Numbered from the stretch's first letter, positions 47,845 through 57,716 are shown. The stretch: 64,000 bases of DNA from Sediminibacterium sp. KACHI17 (GCF_040362915.1 NZ_AP029612.1:62001-126000); one strand, 5' to 3'. Notes: a model not told the origin generated them from the sequence alone. Numbers and translations: made by a program.

Positions 47845-48909
47845 ATGACAGCAGCACTAGACATAAACATCACGAAAGTTGAGACAAGTAAGTTACTCGA
47901 TATGACGCTGGAAAATATTCCTTTCGGAAAATATTTTACAGACCATATGTTAGAAGCTGACTATGAGAATGGAGAGTGGAAGAATGTTGAGATCAAGCCT
48001 TATCAACCTTTGTTGTTAGAACCATCAGTAGCTGCACTTCATTATGGTCAGGCCATTTTTGAAGGGATCAAAGCCTATAAAGACAAGGAAGGTAATGTTG
48101 CCATTTTCCGTCCTCAGGATAACTTCAAGCGCTTCAATATTTCTGCAGAGCGTATGCAGATGCCTGTGGTACCAGAGGAGATCTTCATGGAAGGTATGCG
48201 TATGCTGATCGATCTGGATAAGAACTGGGTACCATCAATGAAAGATCACTCACTGTATATCAGACCTTTTATGTTTTCATCTGACCCTGTGATCGGTGTA
48301 AAACCTTCTGAGTCATATAAATTCATGATCATTTTGAGTCCAACAGGTCCTTACTATACTGCACCCATGAAGATTTATGTAGAGGAGAAATATACAAGAG
48401 CGGCTCCGGGTGGGGTAGGATTTTCAAAAAATGCCGGTAACTATGGTGCTAGTATGTTGGCTACAGCATTGGCTAAGAAAGCAGGATATGATCAGGTACT
48501 TTGGACAGATGCTTTTGAGCACAAATACTTACAGGAAGTAGGTACCATGAATGTGTTCTTCATTATTGGCAATACAGCAGTAACGCCTTCTTTGGAAGAG
48601 GGAACAATTTTAGCAGGTGTTACCAGAGATAGTGCCATGACGGTATTGAAGGATATGGGATTTGAAGTGATCGAAAAGAAGATCAGTATTGAAGATCTCA
48701 TCGATGCACATCGTGCAGGTATCTTATATGAAGTATTTGGTACTGGTACTGCTGCCACCATTTCTCTGATCAAGGAATTGCGTTACAAGGATTATGTGAT
48801 GCATTTTGATACAGATAAATGGAAAACGGCTCCTGAATTGAAACAAAGATTAAATGATATACGCGAAGGCAGAGCAGCCGATACGCATGGATGGATGTTT
48901 CGTGTGTAA
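47845..48909 (+). CDS. ilvE: Branched-chain amino acid aminotransferase
   Basis: PLP enzyme that transaminates leucine, isoleucine and valine with 2-oxoglutarate. The 354-residue fold-type IV product is of the longer eukaryote-like (BCAT) type. HYGQAIFEGIKAYKD is the N-terminal signature; GFSKNAGNYGASM includes the PLP lysine; and EVGTMNVFFI and GTGTAATISLI bind the cofactor phosphate. A stable terminator follows. Confidence 0.95.
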   Translation: MTAALDINITKVETSKLLDMTLENIPFGKYFTDHMLEADYENGEWKNVEIKPYQPLLLEPSVAALHYGQAIFEGIKAYKDKEGNVAIFRPQDNFKRFNISAERMQMPVVPEEIFMEGMRMLIDLDKNWVPSMKDHSLYIRPFMFSSDPVIGVKPSESYKFMIILSPTGPYYTAPMKIYVEEKYTRAAPGGVGFSKNAGNYGASMLATALAKKAGYDQVLWTDAFEHKYLQEVGTMNVFFIIGNTAVTPSLEEGTILAGVTRDSAMTVLKDMGFEVIEKKISIEDLIDAHRAGILYEVFGTGTAATISLIKELRYKDYVMHFDTDKWKTAPELKQRLNDIREGRAADTHGWMFRV

Positions 48910-48928
48910 TTTATCTGTACAAGATATC

Positions 48929-48958
48929 AAAAGGGACTTCCACTGAAGTCCCTTTTTT
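48929..48958 (+). terminator. Bidirectional terminator behind ilvE
   Basis: AAAAGGGACTTC-CAC-TGAAGTCCCTTTTTT hairpin between convergent ilvE and the giant T9SS cargo gene, with A/T runs on both sides. Confidence 0.9.
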
Positions 48959-48960
48959 AT

Positions 48961-51900
48961 TTACAGCTTGATAAAAGTACTAGCCGCAAACTTATTGCCG
49001 CTGTGTACTTCCAGAATATAAGTGCCGTTCAATAGTGCGTTCAGCGGCACTTGAAAATTCCCTTCTTTTTGTTGCCCGAGTATTTGTTTGTGAAGGATAG
49101 CGCCATCTATATTCTTGATCAAGATAAAACTGTGTCCTGGTTTATAGGCCTTGAAATAAACATTCAATTGATATTGTGCAGGCACAGGGGATAGTTTTAA
49201 AATGATAGGCTCCTCCTGTGGTACAGGTGGTATCGGTGCCCTTAGCACAAAACGTTTTTCTCCGAAACTAGTGGTATCAGCAGTTATATAAAAATGGTAA
49301 AAACTATCGTTTTTTACTTTTGTGATAGTACCGTTGAATAAATCGTGTAACTCTAATGATAGATGAGATGGAAGCCAAACCCTATTGAACTGAATGCTGT
49401 AATATCCTGGCGCTTTTGTTTGAATCCCTAATGGGATATATGTTTCATCAGTGATTTTTCTTGCATCAATTGCCAGTGGTATCTGGTCATAACTCAAACT
49501 GTAAAAGTTATAATATTGATTGAATAATTTTTCTGCATCATCTTCATCAAAATGAATGTTGGAAGAGTCTATATCAATCAATAAAAATCGATCCAATAGT
49601 TGTTGCTCTTTGTGAAGTGATAATGCTACTTGATAACGATTCTCAATAATGCCATTGATACTATCGGGTAATGACTCTGTGATCTTTGTTTGTTCTGAAA
49701 ATCTGATGGACAGATCTGTTTCTTTAGTGGTCTTAACAATGAATCCCTGTAAAGCTTCGATAATATGGTTACCATCAAAAGCTTTGGCTGCATATCCGCC
49801 GGTTTCTGCTAAACTATTATCCCAAACCCAAAAGTTATGTCCGATATTTTGACTGCGCGAAATACTCTTTGAAAGTATCTTAGCTAAATATGGATTTCCG
49901 GTCAGATGGTATTGTGTGTCTTTTCCCGTTGGAAATATGATTTCTTCATCACCAATGATAGGTTGACCAAATAGAAGTACGTCTGCCTTCACTTTTTTAT
50001 CAAAAGGTTTGAATAAGCTTATTCCTGACGATCTTTTCCACCGATATAAAGAATAATTGTTTTCTTGTTCAAGTGGTTTCCAGTCAATAATTTTTTTATT
50101 GGCGAAATTGGTTAGCGCCATCAGAGTGATGGGTACCATGTTCGCGTTCTCCTGCTCTTTCAATATTGCATAAGATATGTTAGGTCCAACCTGCTGAAAA
50201 TTTTTACTGCTTCCAAGAATATCTTCTTTAAAAGGGTGAGTGATCCAGTTATTTTCTAATCTGAATTTCTTAAAAATCCGACCGATGATTTGTGTTCCCG
50301 CGGCGTTTGGAGCGATCATTGCCTGCGAATCTAGAACCAACATGTCTTGTGTAAGAAGTTTCCCTTGTATCAATTGCAGAGATCGATTGATATATAAAGA
50401 ATCTGATAATAATAATTCAGTTCCTTTTGCTACTAAATGATCTAATTGGTTATTCATAAAAGCTTGTGCAGGTAAATATTGTTGCCTTTTGCCTACAGCT
50501 ACAAGGGTTCCATTGGAAGATCGAATTGCTTGCTGTGCAAGGATCGTATTGTCATATGTCAAAACACCCGATAAAATAAGTTGACTCTGATTCAATAGTT
50601 GTAAAGACCTGCAAAATGCGCTATCTGTGATCAGTACTGGTGAATCATTTGTTTGCAATATCACATCCGTTTGCATATCGGGAACCATGGCACTACACCA
50701 ATTACTACCGGTATGCCAGCTATTATTTTGTTTACCTAGCCATAAACCATTTGTTTTTACTTCGATCAAAACACTTTGCGATGTATCTGTACAACCACCT
50801 GATTGAACAATTCTTCGGAATCTGGTAGATTGCTGGAGACTACCTGGATAAAGAATGCTAAGATTATTCGATGGTATGGATTGGAATTGAGATTGGCTAG
50901 ACATCTGCCATTGATAAGCATACATTTCATTTCCGCCAACAGGCATTTCACCCTTGATAGGCTCAGGAGCTGTTCCGGAACAAATGATTTGATCTTTGGA
51001 AAGTATATTATTCGTGATCTCAGGAAAGAATTGAAAGATGAATTGTTTGCGAATACTGTTAATGCCATCCGATACCTCTATGATAGCAGTATCTTTCAGT
51101 GATGCATCATTCGTGTGATTGTAGATTAGATTTTTTGGTTCCTGAATATCTATCGTAAGTTTAGTGTTGTATGGAAGTCCGGTGATATTACCTCTTTTAG
51201 AATTCCTGATGATATTCCATGTGAGTCCACCGGCCTTTTCTTCATCATCTACAAGTAAAAACTTGTCTAAGCGTAATTGTCCCTTTTTGCATACGGCAAT
51301 TATTGTATCAGAATTGGTTACCCATTTGGGTGGAATGCCATCAACATCAATACTACTTAAGGCGCCGATATTCTTCAAAAGCGGCAAGGTAGCATTTCCA
51401 ATATCATCTATGATTGTATTTGCTTGAAAGAGTTGATTTGATAAACCGATTCCGTTTTTATCTAACATTCCATTTAGGATCGGCAATTCAAAAGTCAATG
51501 AATTACCGGGAGCTCCATAGCGATATGGGATTTTATAGGTGTTATCTCCAATTACTGTCTCAAGAAATGGATCCTTTTTGGGATCTGTTACAACAGGCTT
51601 TGAGAACAATACAATAAAACGAAGGGTGTCATTGATACTGTATGATCTGGGAGTTGGAGTAATTACACCGATCACTTCGGGTAAGATAGCATCAATTAAA
51701 ATATCACTTAGGATACCAGCAGATGGAATATTGTTTAATACAAGATTTCCTGCAGGATCTTGAATGACACTGTTATTCAGTGAAAGGGTATTTGCAATTC
51801 TGATACCATCTGCATCAAACTCATCAGGCTGTATCACATAAGTGAAATATAAACTGGTATCAGTGAAAAAACTAAGTGCCGGATTACGGATGCGTGTTCC

Positions 51901-54000
51901 AATAGTAACGGATATAACAGGTTTGCCCATTGATGTATCACATTGGATCTTTTCATTGAAGTGTAATCCAAAATATAAAGTATCGGACGCTTTATATTTT
52001 TTTCGTGGAGGAATGGTTAGGGATTTGATGGTTGGTCTGGAGTGATCGATCGCATCATTATCTTGTTGGATTTTAAAAGTATGGACCTGGTTTTTATTAT
52101 TCGCACTGTCTTTAAGATGAAGGGAAATAAAATGTGTCTCACTTGCCTTTATTTCAGCGCCACCTGCGTTGACTATAGCAATGGCTGTGTAGGTGCTATC
52201 GTTTTTCTTACGTAATTGTGAAACAGGATAACCGGATACATTCCCATCCCATAAAATAAATGAAGAAGGATCTGGTCTAGTGCTGATCGTTACTTGAATG
52301 GTGTCTTTGATTTTATAAGATCGATCTGGTATTGATACATTCAATATTTCAGGTGGGGTCTTATCTATGATCGTTTTAGTTCCCTCATAGAATAGCGGAT
52401 GAATAGGTGGAGATTGGTTGACATCACGATGAAGGATCGGTTGTATGATGGCATCTGAATTTCCGGATTGAATTTTTATAGTATAACTGGAGTCATTTTT
52501 TCTTTCGACTGAATAAATCGCTGCGCCGTTTTCGGGAATGCTTTTGACGGTAAACTGTGAAGTATTGATCGCTTCAACTGTCTGATGGAGTATTAGTTCA
52601 TACACCAAAGTATCCTTATTGCTATACGTTTGTGAAGATGTAAATGAATGAACGGAAACGGGCGTTCGAAAGCTCAATGGAATACCATAGCCAATACCTT
52701 TTTCATTGCGTGCATACGAACGAATAAGAATAATCGCATTCAATGGAAGATCTTTCAAAGTCATTCTCAAGTTTGCATCTGTCAAAGAAACAGGTGATCG
52801 ATTATGATGGATAAAGGGGGTGTCGTTGATCGCCCAGCAAAATCCTTTTTCCAATATAACAGCGCCGTTATCTGAAAGTAACTCTCCGAATATCTCCCAT
52901 CTGCCAAAATCAACAGCGATAATCTTATGGGTACTGATATCGGGAACGGATGTGATTGTTGTAAATTGAATAGTATCACTGATGGTTGTACCTGCTGTAT
53001 TAGTTGCAATCGCTCTGACATAATATTTTCTGCCGGGACTAAGTCCACTCAATCGTAGTGTTACGAATGTGTTACCAGCACCAGAAGCAATGATATTAGG
53101 TATGATAGTAGTTGCATTGATGGGGTTGTACATGGTAGGAGTGGTATCATATTCAAATTTGACCTGCGTGTTCGAAAGGTTATCCTGAACGCTCGTAACG
53201 ATGTTTACAGTTTGTGTTCCAATACTGTCAATAAAAGGTTTACCAATAACAGGGGCGATGATTTCTGTTGTTGCTGAAAAGTTGAAGTCATCAATAGCCA
53301 TACCATCATCACTACCACTTTCATCCTGATCATCCCATCGAAGGATCAGTTTTTCTCCGGGTCTCCAGATGATATCTTTAATGGTAATATTGATGCTGTA
53401 TTGGTTTGCAGAAAGATGTCCATTCAAAGTAGCGCTACCGGTAGAATTTTGAATGGAAATAAGATTTGCTTCCAATTTTTTGAGCAGAAATGTTGTGTCA
53501 ATGCTGTTTGATTGTCGGGTTTGATAAGAAAATTGCCAAGTATTGGTATTTCCAGATCCTCCTTTGCGCCACTGTGTGACTTTATACTGGATGGATATTT
53601 TATTCAGTGGGCTTCCTGTCTGATTTTCAAGGACCACACCAAATCCATATACTCCGGTACCGGAGGCAAGTGATCCCAATGCTCGGTTGTTATTCCCGGA
53701 AAGTCCATAACTATAAATGCCACTCCCTGTTCCGGATCCGGTGCCAGTAAGGATGTTGGTATTGGGCTGACTACCCGATATTTGAAATACTTGCCAGCCT
53801 TTAAGTGCGGTCATTGAAAGAGGAGCTTGATCAAGTGCATGGGGGCCTTTGCCATTAAGGGTAAAAGAACCGGATAATGGAAGTTGGTCAAAATCCTGTT
53901 GATAGATAGCGCCTGCTATGGGATATGAAACCGCAGAAAATTGACCAAAAAGGGTGGCTGATTTGAAAATAAGGACTAAAAAAAGAGGCGATTTATTCAT
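48961..54000 (-). CDS. 1679-residue multidomain T9SS cargo protein
   Basis: A very large exported protein. Signal peptide NKSPLFLVLIFKSATLFGQF; N-terminal lectin-like region (LILRWDDQDESGSDDGMAID near residue 225); fibronectin III-like domains (about 245-450), with GLSPGRKYYVRAIATNTAGT; Ig-like and cadherin-like modules (about 460-990), e.g. DKTPPEILNVSIPDRSYKIK; a PKD/SprB-like segment (WQMSSQSQFQSIPSNNLS); and a type A T9SS sorting domain at the end (KLSPVPAQYQLNVYFKAYK; LNGTYILEVHSGNKFAASTF). It is expected to be exported and anchored at the surface by T9SS. No catalytic motif is visible. Confidence 0.88.
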   Translation of the reverse strand: MNKSPLFLVLIFKSATLFGQFSAVSYPIAGAIYQQDFDQLPLSGSFTLNGKGPHALDQAPLSMTALKGWQVFQISGSQPNTNILTGTGSGTGSGIYSYGLSGNNNRALGSLASGTGVYGFGVVLENQTGSPLNKISIQYKVTQWRKGGSGNTNTWQFSYQTRQSNSIDTTFLLKKLEANLISIQNSTGSATLNGHLSANQYSINITIKDIIWRPGEKLILRWDDQDESGSDDGMAIDDFNFSATTEIIAPVIGKPFIDSIGTQTVNIVTSVQDNLSNTQVKFEYDTTPTMYNPINATTIIPNIIASGAGNTFVTLRLSGLSPGRKYYVRAIATNTAGTTISDTIQFTTITSVPDISTHKIIAVDFGRWEIFGELLSDNGAVILEKGFCWAINDTPFIHHNRSPVSLTDANLRMTLKDLPLNAIILIRSYARNEKGIGYGIPLSFRTPVSVHSFTSSQTYSNKDTLVYELILHQTVEAINTSQFTVKSIPENGAAIYSVERKNDSSYTIKIQSGNSDAIIQPILHRDVNQSPPIHPLFYEGTKTIIDKTPPEILNVSIPDRSYKIKDTIQVTISTRPDPSSFILWDGNVSGYPVSQLRKKNDSTYTAIAIVNAGGAEIKASETHFISLHLKDSANNKNQVHTFKIQQDNDAIDHSRPTIKSLTIPPRKKYKASDTLYFGLHFNEKIQCDTSMGKPVISVTIGTRIRNPALSFFTDTSLYFTYVIQPDEFDADGIRIANTLSLNNSVIQDPAGNLVLNNIPSAGILSDILIDAILPEVIGVITPTPRSYSINDTLRFIVLFSKPVVTDPKKDPFLETVIGDNTYKIPYRYGAPGNSLTFELPILNGMLDKNGIGLSNQLFQANTIIDDIGNATLPLLKNIGALSSIDVDGIPPKWVTNSDTIIAVCKKGQLRLDKFLLVDDEEKAGGLTWNIIRNSKRGNITGLPYNTKLTIDIQEPKNLIYNHTNDASLKDTAIIEVSDGINSIRKQFIFQFFPEITNNILSKDQIICSGTAPEPIKGEMPVGGNEMYAYQWQMSSQSQFQSIPSNNLSILYPGSLQQSTRFRRIVQSGGCTDTSQSVLIEVKTNGLWLGKQNNSWHTGSNWCSAMVPDMQTDVILQTNDSPVLITDSAFCRSLQLLNQSQLILSGVLTYDNTILAQQAIRSSNGTLVAVGKRQQYLPAQAFMNNQLDHLVAKGTELLLSDSLYINRSLQLIQGKLLTQDMLVLDSQAMIAPNAAGTQIIGRIFKKFRLENNWITHPFKEDILGSSKNFQQVGPNISYAILKEQENANMVPITLMALTNFANKKIIDWKPLEQENNYSLYRWKRSSGISLFKPFDKKVKADVLLFGQPIIGDEEIIFPTGKDTQYHLTGNPYLAKILSKSISRSQNIGHNFWVWDNSLAETGGYAAKAFDGNHIIEALQGFIVKTTKETDLSIRFSEQTKITESLPDSINGIIENRYQVALSLHKEQQLLDRFLLIDIDSSNIHFDEDDAEKLFNQYYNFYSLSYDQIPLAIDARKITDETYIPLGIQTKAPGYYSIQFNRVWLPSHLSLELHDLFNGTITKVKNDSFYHFYITADTTSFGEKRFVLRAPIPPVPQEEPIILKLSPVPAQYQLNVYFKAYKPGHSFILIKNIDGAILHKQILGQQKEGNFQVPLNALLNGTYILEVHSGNKFAASTFIKL

Positions 54001-54215
54001 GAAATGAGGTCTTAGGGCTTAAATCTAGACCTCCGAATACTCTTATTGTATGAACAGGTGTTACTCACGTATTTTTTCAAAGAATTCCTGGGTATTTTTA
54101 CTTGATCAGTAGAAAAAATAGAACCCAAAGGGAAGGAGATAAGGGCTATTTATGCCCAAATCGCCTGAAAAAAGAATGCTTATCCACAGTTTGAATCAAA
54201 ACTTTTGAAAAGTTT

Positions 54216-54245
54216 TTGATTTTTCAGTTGCAGCCATTACCTTTG
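54216..54245 (+). promoter_or_regulatory. Promoter of rpsL-rpsG
   Basis: TTG (54216-54218), 19-base spacer, TACCTTTG (54238-54245): a full match to the Bacteroidota -33/-7 arrangement. The rpsL ATG follows 26 bases later. Confidence 0.7.
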
Positions 54246-54271
54246 CCGTCCGAAATTTTAAACGGTAAATA

Positions 54272-54652
54272 ATGCCTACAATACAGCAATTAGTTAGAAA
54301 AGGTCGCGAAATTATCAGGGCCAAAAGTAAATCAAGGGCTTTGGATGCTTGTCCGCAGCGTCGTGGTGTATGTACACGTGTATACACAACAACTCCAAAG
54401 AAGCCTAACTCAGCTCTGCGTAAAGTAGCGAAAGTGCGTTTGACCAATAAAGTAGAAGTTATCGCTTATATTCCTGGTGAGGGTCATAATCTGCAAGAGC
54501 ACTCGATCGTATTGATCCGCGGTGGTCGTGTAAAGGATCTTCCGGGTGTACGTTACCACATCGTTCGTGGTAGCCTTGATACTGCCGGTGTTAAGGATCG
54601 TAAGAAGAGTCGTTCTAAATACGGAACTAAGAAAGAAAAGGCAAAAAAATAA
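54272..54652 (+). CDS. rpsL: 30S ribosomal protein S12
   Basis: A 126-residue S12. The decoding-centre loop [20 protein letters not shown] is intact, with the unmutated Lys pair associated with streptomycin sensitivity, and [16 protein letters not shown] contains the Asp that RimO methylthiolates. C-terminal tail basic. It starts a two-gene operon with rpsG. Confidence 0.98.
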   Translation: MPTIQQLVRKGREIIRAKSKSRALDACPQRRGVCTRVYTTTPKKPNSALRKVAKVRLTNKVEVIAYIPGEGHNLQEHSIVLIRGGRVKDLPGVRYHIVRGSLDTAGVKDRKKSRSKYGTKKEKAKK

Positions 54653-54688
54653 CCTAATAATCTGTTAATCAGCTAATTACTATACGTC

Positions 54689-55156
54689 ATGCGTAAAGCA
54701 CAAGCCAAAAAATTACCTCTTGCACCAGACGGTCGTTTCAATGACAAACTGGTAACCCGTTTCATCAATAACCTTATGTGGGATGGTAAGAAAAGTACTG
54801 CAATCAATATTTTTTATGATGCAGTGGATAAGGTTACAAAAATGACCGGTGAAGATGGTTATGAAACCTGGAAAAAAGCGATCGCGAATGTAACGCCTTC
54901 TGTAGAAGTAAGAAGCCGTCGTATTGGTGGTGCTACCTTCCAGATCCCATCTGAAGTACGTGCAGATCGTAAGATTTCATTAAGTATGAAATGGTTGATT
55001 CGTTACAGCCGTGAGCGTAATGGTCGTACCATGGCCGATAAACTGGCAAATGAGATCGTAGCTGCAAGTAAAGGTGAAGGTGCTGCGTTCAAGAAAAAGG
55101 AAGATACGCACAGAATGGCAGAAGCTAACAAAGCGTTCTCACACTTTAAAGTATAA
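54689..55156 (+). CDS. rpsG: 30S ribosomal protein S7
   Basis: A 155-residue S7 with normal length. MRKAQAKKLPLAPDGRFNDK start and typical RRIGGATFQIPSEVRADR, SMKWLIRYSRERNG and KKKEDTHRMAEANKAFSHFK. It is 36 bases behind rpsL. Unlike most str operons, fusA does not follow: a strong terminator does. Confidence 0.98.
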   Translation: MRKAQAKKLPLAPDGRFNDKLVTRFINNLMWDGKKSTAINIFYDAVDKVTKMTGEDGYETWKKAIANVTPSVEVRSRRIGGATFQIPSEVRADRKISLSMKWLIRYSRERNGRTMADKLANEIVAASKGEGAAFKKKEDTHRMAEANKAFSHFKV

Positions 55157-55175
55157 ATAATTTAATTTTTATATA

Positions 55176-55203
55176 AAAGCCCTCTTCGGAGGGCTTTTTT
55201 TAT
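55176..55203 (+). terminator. Intrinsic terminator of rpsG
   Basis: AAAAGCCCTC-TTCG-GAGGGCTTTTTTT hairpin with a UUCG tetraloop, 20 bases past the stop. Confidence 0.93.
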
Positions 55204-55259
55204 GAATTATAATTCCCTTAAAACCTAAGGGTAGTGTTTTTACTACACGGATATCGTAA

Positions 55260-55267
55260 TATATTTG
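55260..55267 (+). promoter_or_regulatory. -7 box of the surface-protein locus
   Basis: TATATTTG matches TAnnTTTG. It is about 416 bases before the lipoprotein start, the longest leader inferred in the window. Confidence 0.4.
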
Positions 55268-55407
55268 CATTGTAATATCCAATCCTACAAAGCACCAAAG
55301 CTTTTAATCCGCGCCTTGACACACCAAATGAGTAACCCCTCATTTGAAATCTACACCACAATCCAGTCCTCGAAAAGCTGTATTGTATCTATGCGAGTTA
55401 TTGATAA

Positions 55408-55697
55408 TCAATACTTCGCGATTTCGAAAAATCCTATTCTCTGAAGACAGCGTAGATAAACGCCGGTATCATCACTGGTTAATATCATGTCTGACTTGTC
55501 CCAATCCTTTGAAACCAACCGATCCAATCCATCCACGGCTTTTTTGATCTGTACGGTATCCGGGCTATTCCAACTGCCCACCGAATAGAAGACGAATAAG
55601 ACGTTATCCTCTGCAAGGCCCGTTCGGTCGGATGATCCGATTTGAGCGCAACCCAAACAAATCCCAAGGAAATCAACAAAAGATGAAACCAGTTCAA
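55408..55697 (-). pseudogene. Possible small frameshifted minus-strand gene
   Basis: A minus-strand frame ends VLFVFYSVGSWNSPDTVQ and continues with protein-like codons to the stop at 55408. In the neighbouring frame an ATG at 55697 starts MNWFHLLLISLGFVWVALKS, a signal-like segment. Joining the two frames near 55605 would give an exported protein of about 95 residues. No family is recognised. It overlaps the start of the plus-strand lipoprotein gene, so only one of the two may be active. Confidence 0.25.
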
Positions 55698-56153
55698 AAA
55701 ATGAGGGCATTTATTTTGATCACCCTATTGGTGTCAGGTGCTTTACTTTTTTCAGGATGTGGTAAAGGAGATCAAATTGTTCCTAAATCAGAGCATGAAA
55801 AGTTGTTTGATAACCTGACGAGTACGTTAGGAAACAAGCAATGGTTCCTGAAAGCAATTTATGAAAACGGAGTGTTAGTGCCCCTTACTGATGCCCAGAA
55901 GCGGTATTACAAAACGTACACTCGCACACAAAGCCCATTTACTGCAACTTTTCTGGATGATGATGGAAACAGAGGAGAAGCTTATTTGTTAAGCGTCATC
56001 CAGTTAAAAGAAGTGATTACCAATGGCCCATTAGGAGCGGCTACTCGTGATTATGTAGTGAGAGAGCTCACTGAAAAAACATTAGATATCCAGGTGACCA
56101 ACCCTCCCGGATTGCCAGCGAAGATCGTGAGAGAAGTTTATTATGCCAATTAA
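55683..56153 (+). CDS. Lipoprotein, start of surface-protein locus
   Basis: A 156-residue lipoprotein: MRAFILITLLVSGALLFSGC lipobox within the first 30 residues (start at 55683; 55701 is an alternative). After the Cys it has GKGDQIVPKSEHEKLFDNLT, then a strand-rich part (KQWFLKAIYENGVLVPLTDA, ATFLDDDGNRGEAYLLSVIQ) with lipocalin-like spacing. It overlaps the next gene by 11 bases. Function unknown. Confidence 0.7.
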   Translation: MKPVQKMRAFILITLLVSGALLFSGCGKGDQIVPKSEHEKLFDNLTSTLGNKQWFLKAIYENGVLVPLTDAQKRYYKTYTRTQSPFTATFLDDDGNRGEAYLLSVIQLKEVITNGPLGAATRDYVVRELTEKTLDIQVTNPPGLPAKIVREVYYAN

Positions 56154-56664
56154 GAAGTTAACATATTTCATGCTGTTCCTGATACTTACCTGTGCAGCAG
56201 GTAAGGCTCAGGTATCCTCTATTGGAACTAGTTTCCTAAGTGGAAATGGCGGAATTATTACAACTCCTACTATGCCGGTATCTGGTTCAGCGAAATGTTT
56301 GACTGTTGGAGGATACGCTTCTGCATTGAATATCGCTAACAATGGTATCGGTTTATTTGGTTCAGGATGTACAGAAAAGGCTCCTGTTGCGGATACTACA
56401 ACATTTTCTTTATCGTTAAATGTGTATCCGAATCCTACCAGAGGTTCAACCATGTTGAAAGCTACTGGTGATTTTGATGAGAAACTCTCTTGTTTGGTAA
56501 AAGTGATCGCCATGGATGGTAAAATACTATTCGGTCAGATGGTGCCTATGAAAGATGTGAAGAAGGGGTATATGATCAATGGAAATGCATGGGCAGCGGG
56601 TAATTACACAGTGATGGTGGAGCTGATGAATAAGCGCTATAGTTTAAGGTTAATTAAATTGTAG
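56143..56664 (+). CDS. Short T9SS-sorted exported protein
   Basis: A 173-residue product. Signal peptide IKKLTYFMLFLILTCAAGKA; a glycine- and serine-rich middle (SGNGGIITTPTMPVSGSAKC, two Cys at about 51 and 76); and a type A T9SS C-terminal domain (LSLNVYPNPTRGSTMLKATG; NGNAWAAGNYTVMVELMNKR; SLRLIKL). Its start lies inside the end of the upstream lipoprotein, which implies translational coupling. Such short proteins may be a cap or anchor for a larger fibre; this is inferred. Confidence 0.8.
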   Translation: MPIKKLTYFMLFLILTCAAGKAQVSSIGTSFLSGNGGIITTPTMPVSGSAKCLTVGGYASALNIANNGIGLFGSGCTEKAPVADTTTFSLSLNVYPNPTRGSTMLKATGDFDEKLSCLVKVIAMDGKILFGQMVPMKDVKKGYMINGNAWAAGNYTVMVELMNKRYSLRLIKL

Positions 56665-56869
56665 TAATTCGATAAAGGGGTGATTATATGGTATTTTTGT
56701 AAGTAGAAAAACCGTAACTTACTGTATACCAGCGAATATAAAGACATTGACATATCCTATGAAAAACCACTTTTAAATGTCATGTCCTCTGAACAACTAT
56801 TGAAAGCCATATCCTATGAAAAACCTTTAAGTCTAAAACTTAATGGCCATCGTATTTAAAGTAACGTGT

Positions 56870-57706
56870 ATGAAAAGTACCATTTTAAAAGTGAACATAC
56901 TGCTGGTGTTGGTTTTACTGACTGGTAGTTTGTTCGCACAACCACCCGGAGCTTTTTATCTAACAGGAGTTGCAAAAGATAACCAAGGCAACCCTGCACG
57001 TAATCGTACTATTCACTACGAATTATCCATTTACCAGGGAAGAGCTGTCAATGGCACGCTCGTGTATCAAGAGTCGCATCGTGTACAATCTAACAATGAT
57101 GGGGTTTATGAAGTCGTTGTTGGCAGAGGGATCAGAAGTAATAACCCTGCACTAAAAGATTCTTTATCAAGAATTGATTGGGCAACCGGACCCTATTTCA
57201 TGAATCAAAAAATTGCGATCGCTCCATCAATTCCTGCACCCTGGTGGATACCTGCCAATAATTTTGTGGATTTAGGAACACAGCAAATCTTGAGTGCTGT
57301 ATATGCTATTTATGCAGGGAATGCAAGCGTAACAAATGTGAACACAAATATCACTCCAGGTCCGCCCAATACATTCTTAACTACAGATAGTTTAGGAAAT
57401 GTAAACTGGACACCTCCACAGGCAGCGCAAGTAAATGTAACGCAAGTGACCAATGCAAACCTAAGTCAGACAAGTGGTACGGATGCAAGAATCGGAGCGA
57501 ATACTACAACTGTTGTGGAGGTCCAGGTATCCAACGCAAAAGTGGGAGATCCTATTTTGATCACGGCTTTAGATGATTATCAGTTCTGGACGGTATATGG
57601 AGCTTGGTGTAAAAGAGACGGAGTGGTTTCCATTCGTTTTGCAAATTTCACAGCACAGCCAGTTACCGTACTGGGCAGTCAATATAAAATAGTTCTAGTA
57701 AAATAA
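56870..57706 (+). CDS. Exported protein with Bacteroidota fibre-type N-terminal domain
   Basis: A 278-residue product with signal peptide KSTILKVNILLVLVLLTGSL. The domain FYLTGVAKDNQGNPARNRTI, then YQESHRVQSNNDGVYEVVVG, WATGPYFMNQKIAIAPSIPA and FVDLGTQQILSAVYAIYAGN, resembles, from memory, N-terminal domains of Bacteroidota phage-collar or tail-fibre-like surface proteins. The rest is Thr/Asn-rich (TNVNTNITPGPPNTFLTTDS) and strand-like. The start is placed at 56870, the first ATG before the signal peptide. It lies 10 bases upstream of the giant repeat gene. Confidence 0.75.
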   Translation: MKSTILKVNILLVLVLLTGSLFAQPPGAFYLTGVAKDNQGNPARNRTIHYELSIYQGRAVNGTLVYQESHRVQSNNDGVYEVVVGRGIRSNNPALKDSLSRIDWATGPYFMNQKIAIAPSIPAPWWIPANNFVDLGTQQILSAVYAIYAGNASVTNVNTNITPGPPNTFLTTDSLGNVNWTPPQAAQVNVTQVTNANLSQTSGTDARIGANTTTVVEVQVSNAKVGDPILITALDDYQFWTVYGAWCKRDGVVSIRFANFTAQPVTVLGSQYKIVLVK

Positions 57707-57716
57707 ATAAGAATAC

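Larger units (their letters stand above)
55157..55682. other. 526-base region ahead of the surface-protein locus
   Basis: It holds the rpsG terminator (55176-55203), a TATATTTG -7 box at 55260-55267, a small inverted repeat (AAATGAGTAACCCCTCATTT, 55326-55345), and a protein-like minus-strand frame at 55408-55710. If the box is used, the lipoprotein mRNA has a leader of about 410 bases. Confidence 0.5.

Noticed and set aside
55344..55547. 67-codon plus-strand ORF
   Set aside because: No signal, motif or promoter fit; it is antisense to a more protein-like minus-strand frame.
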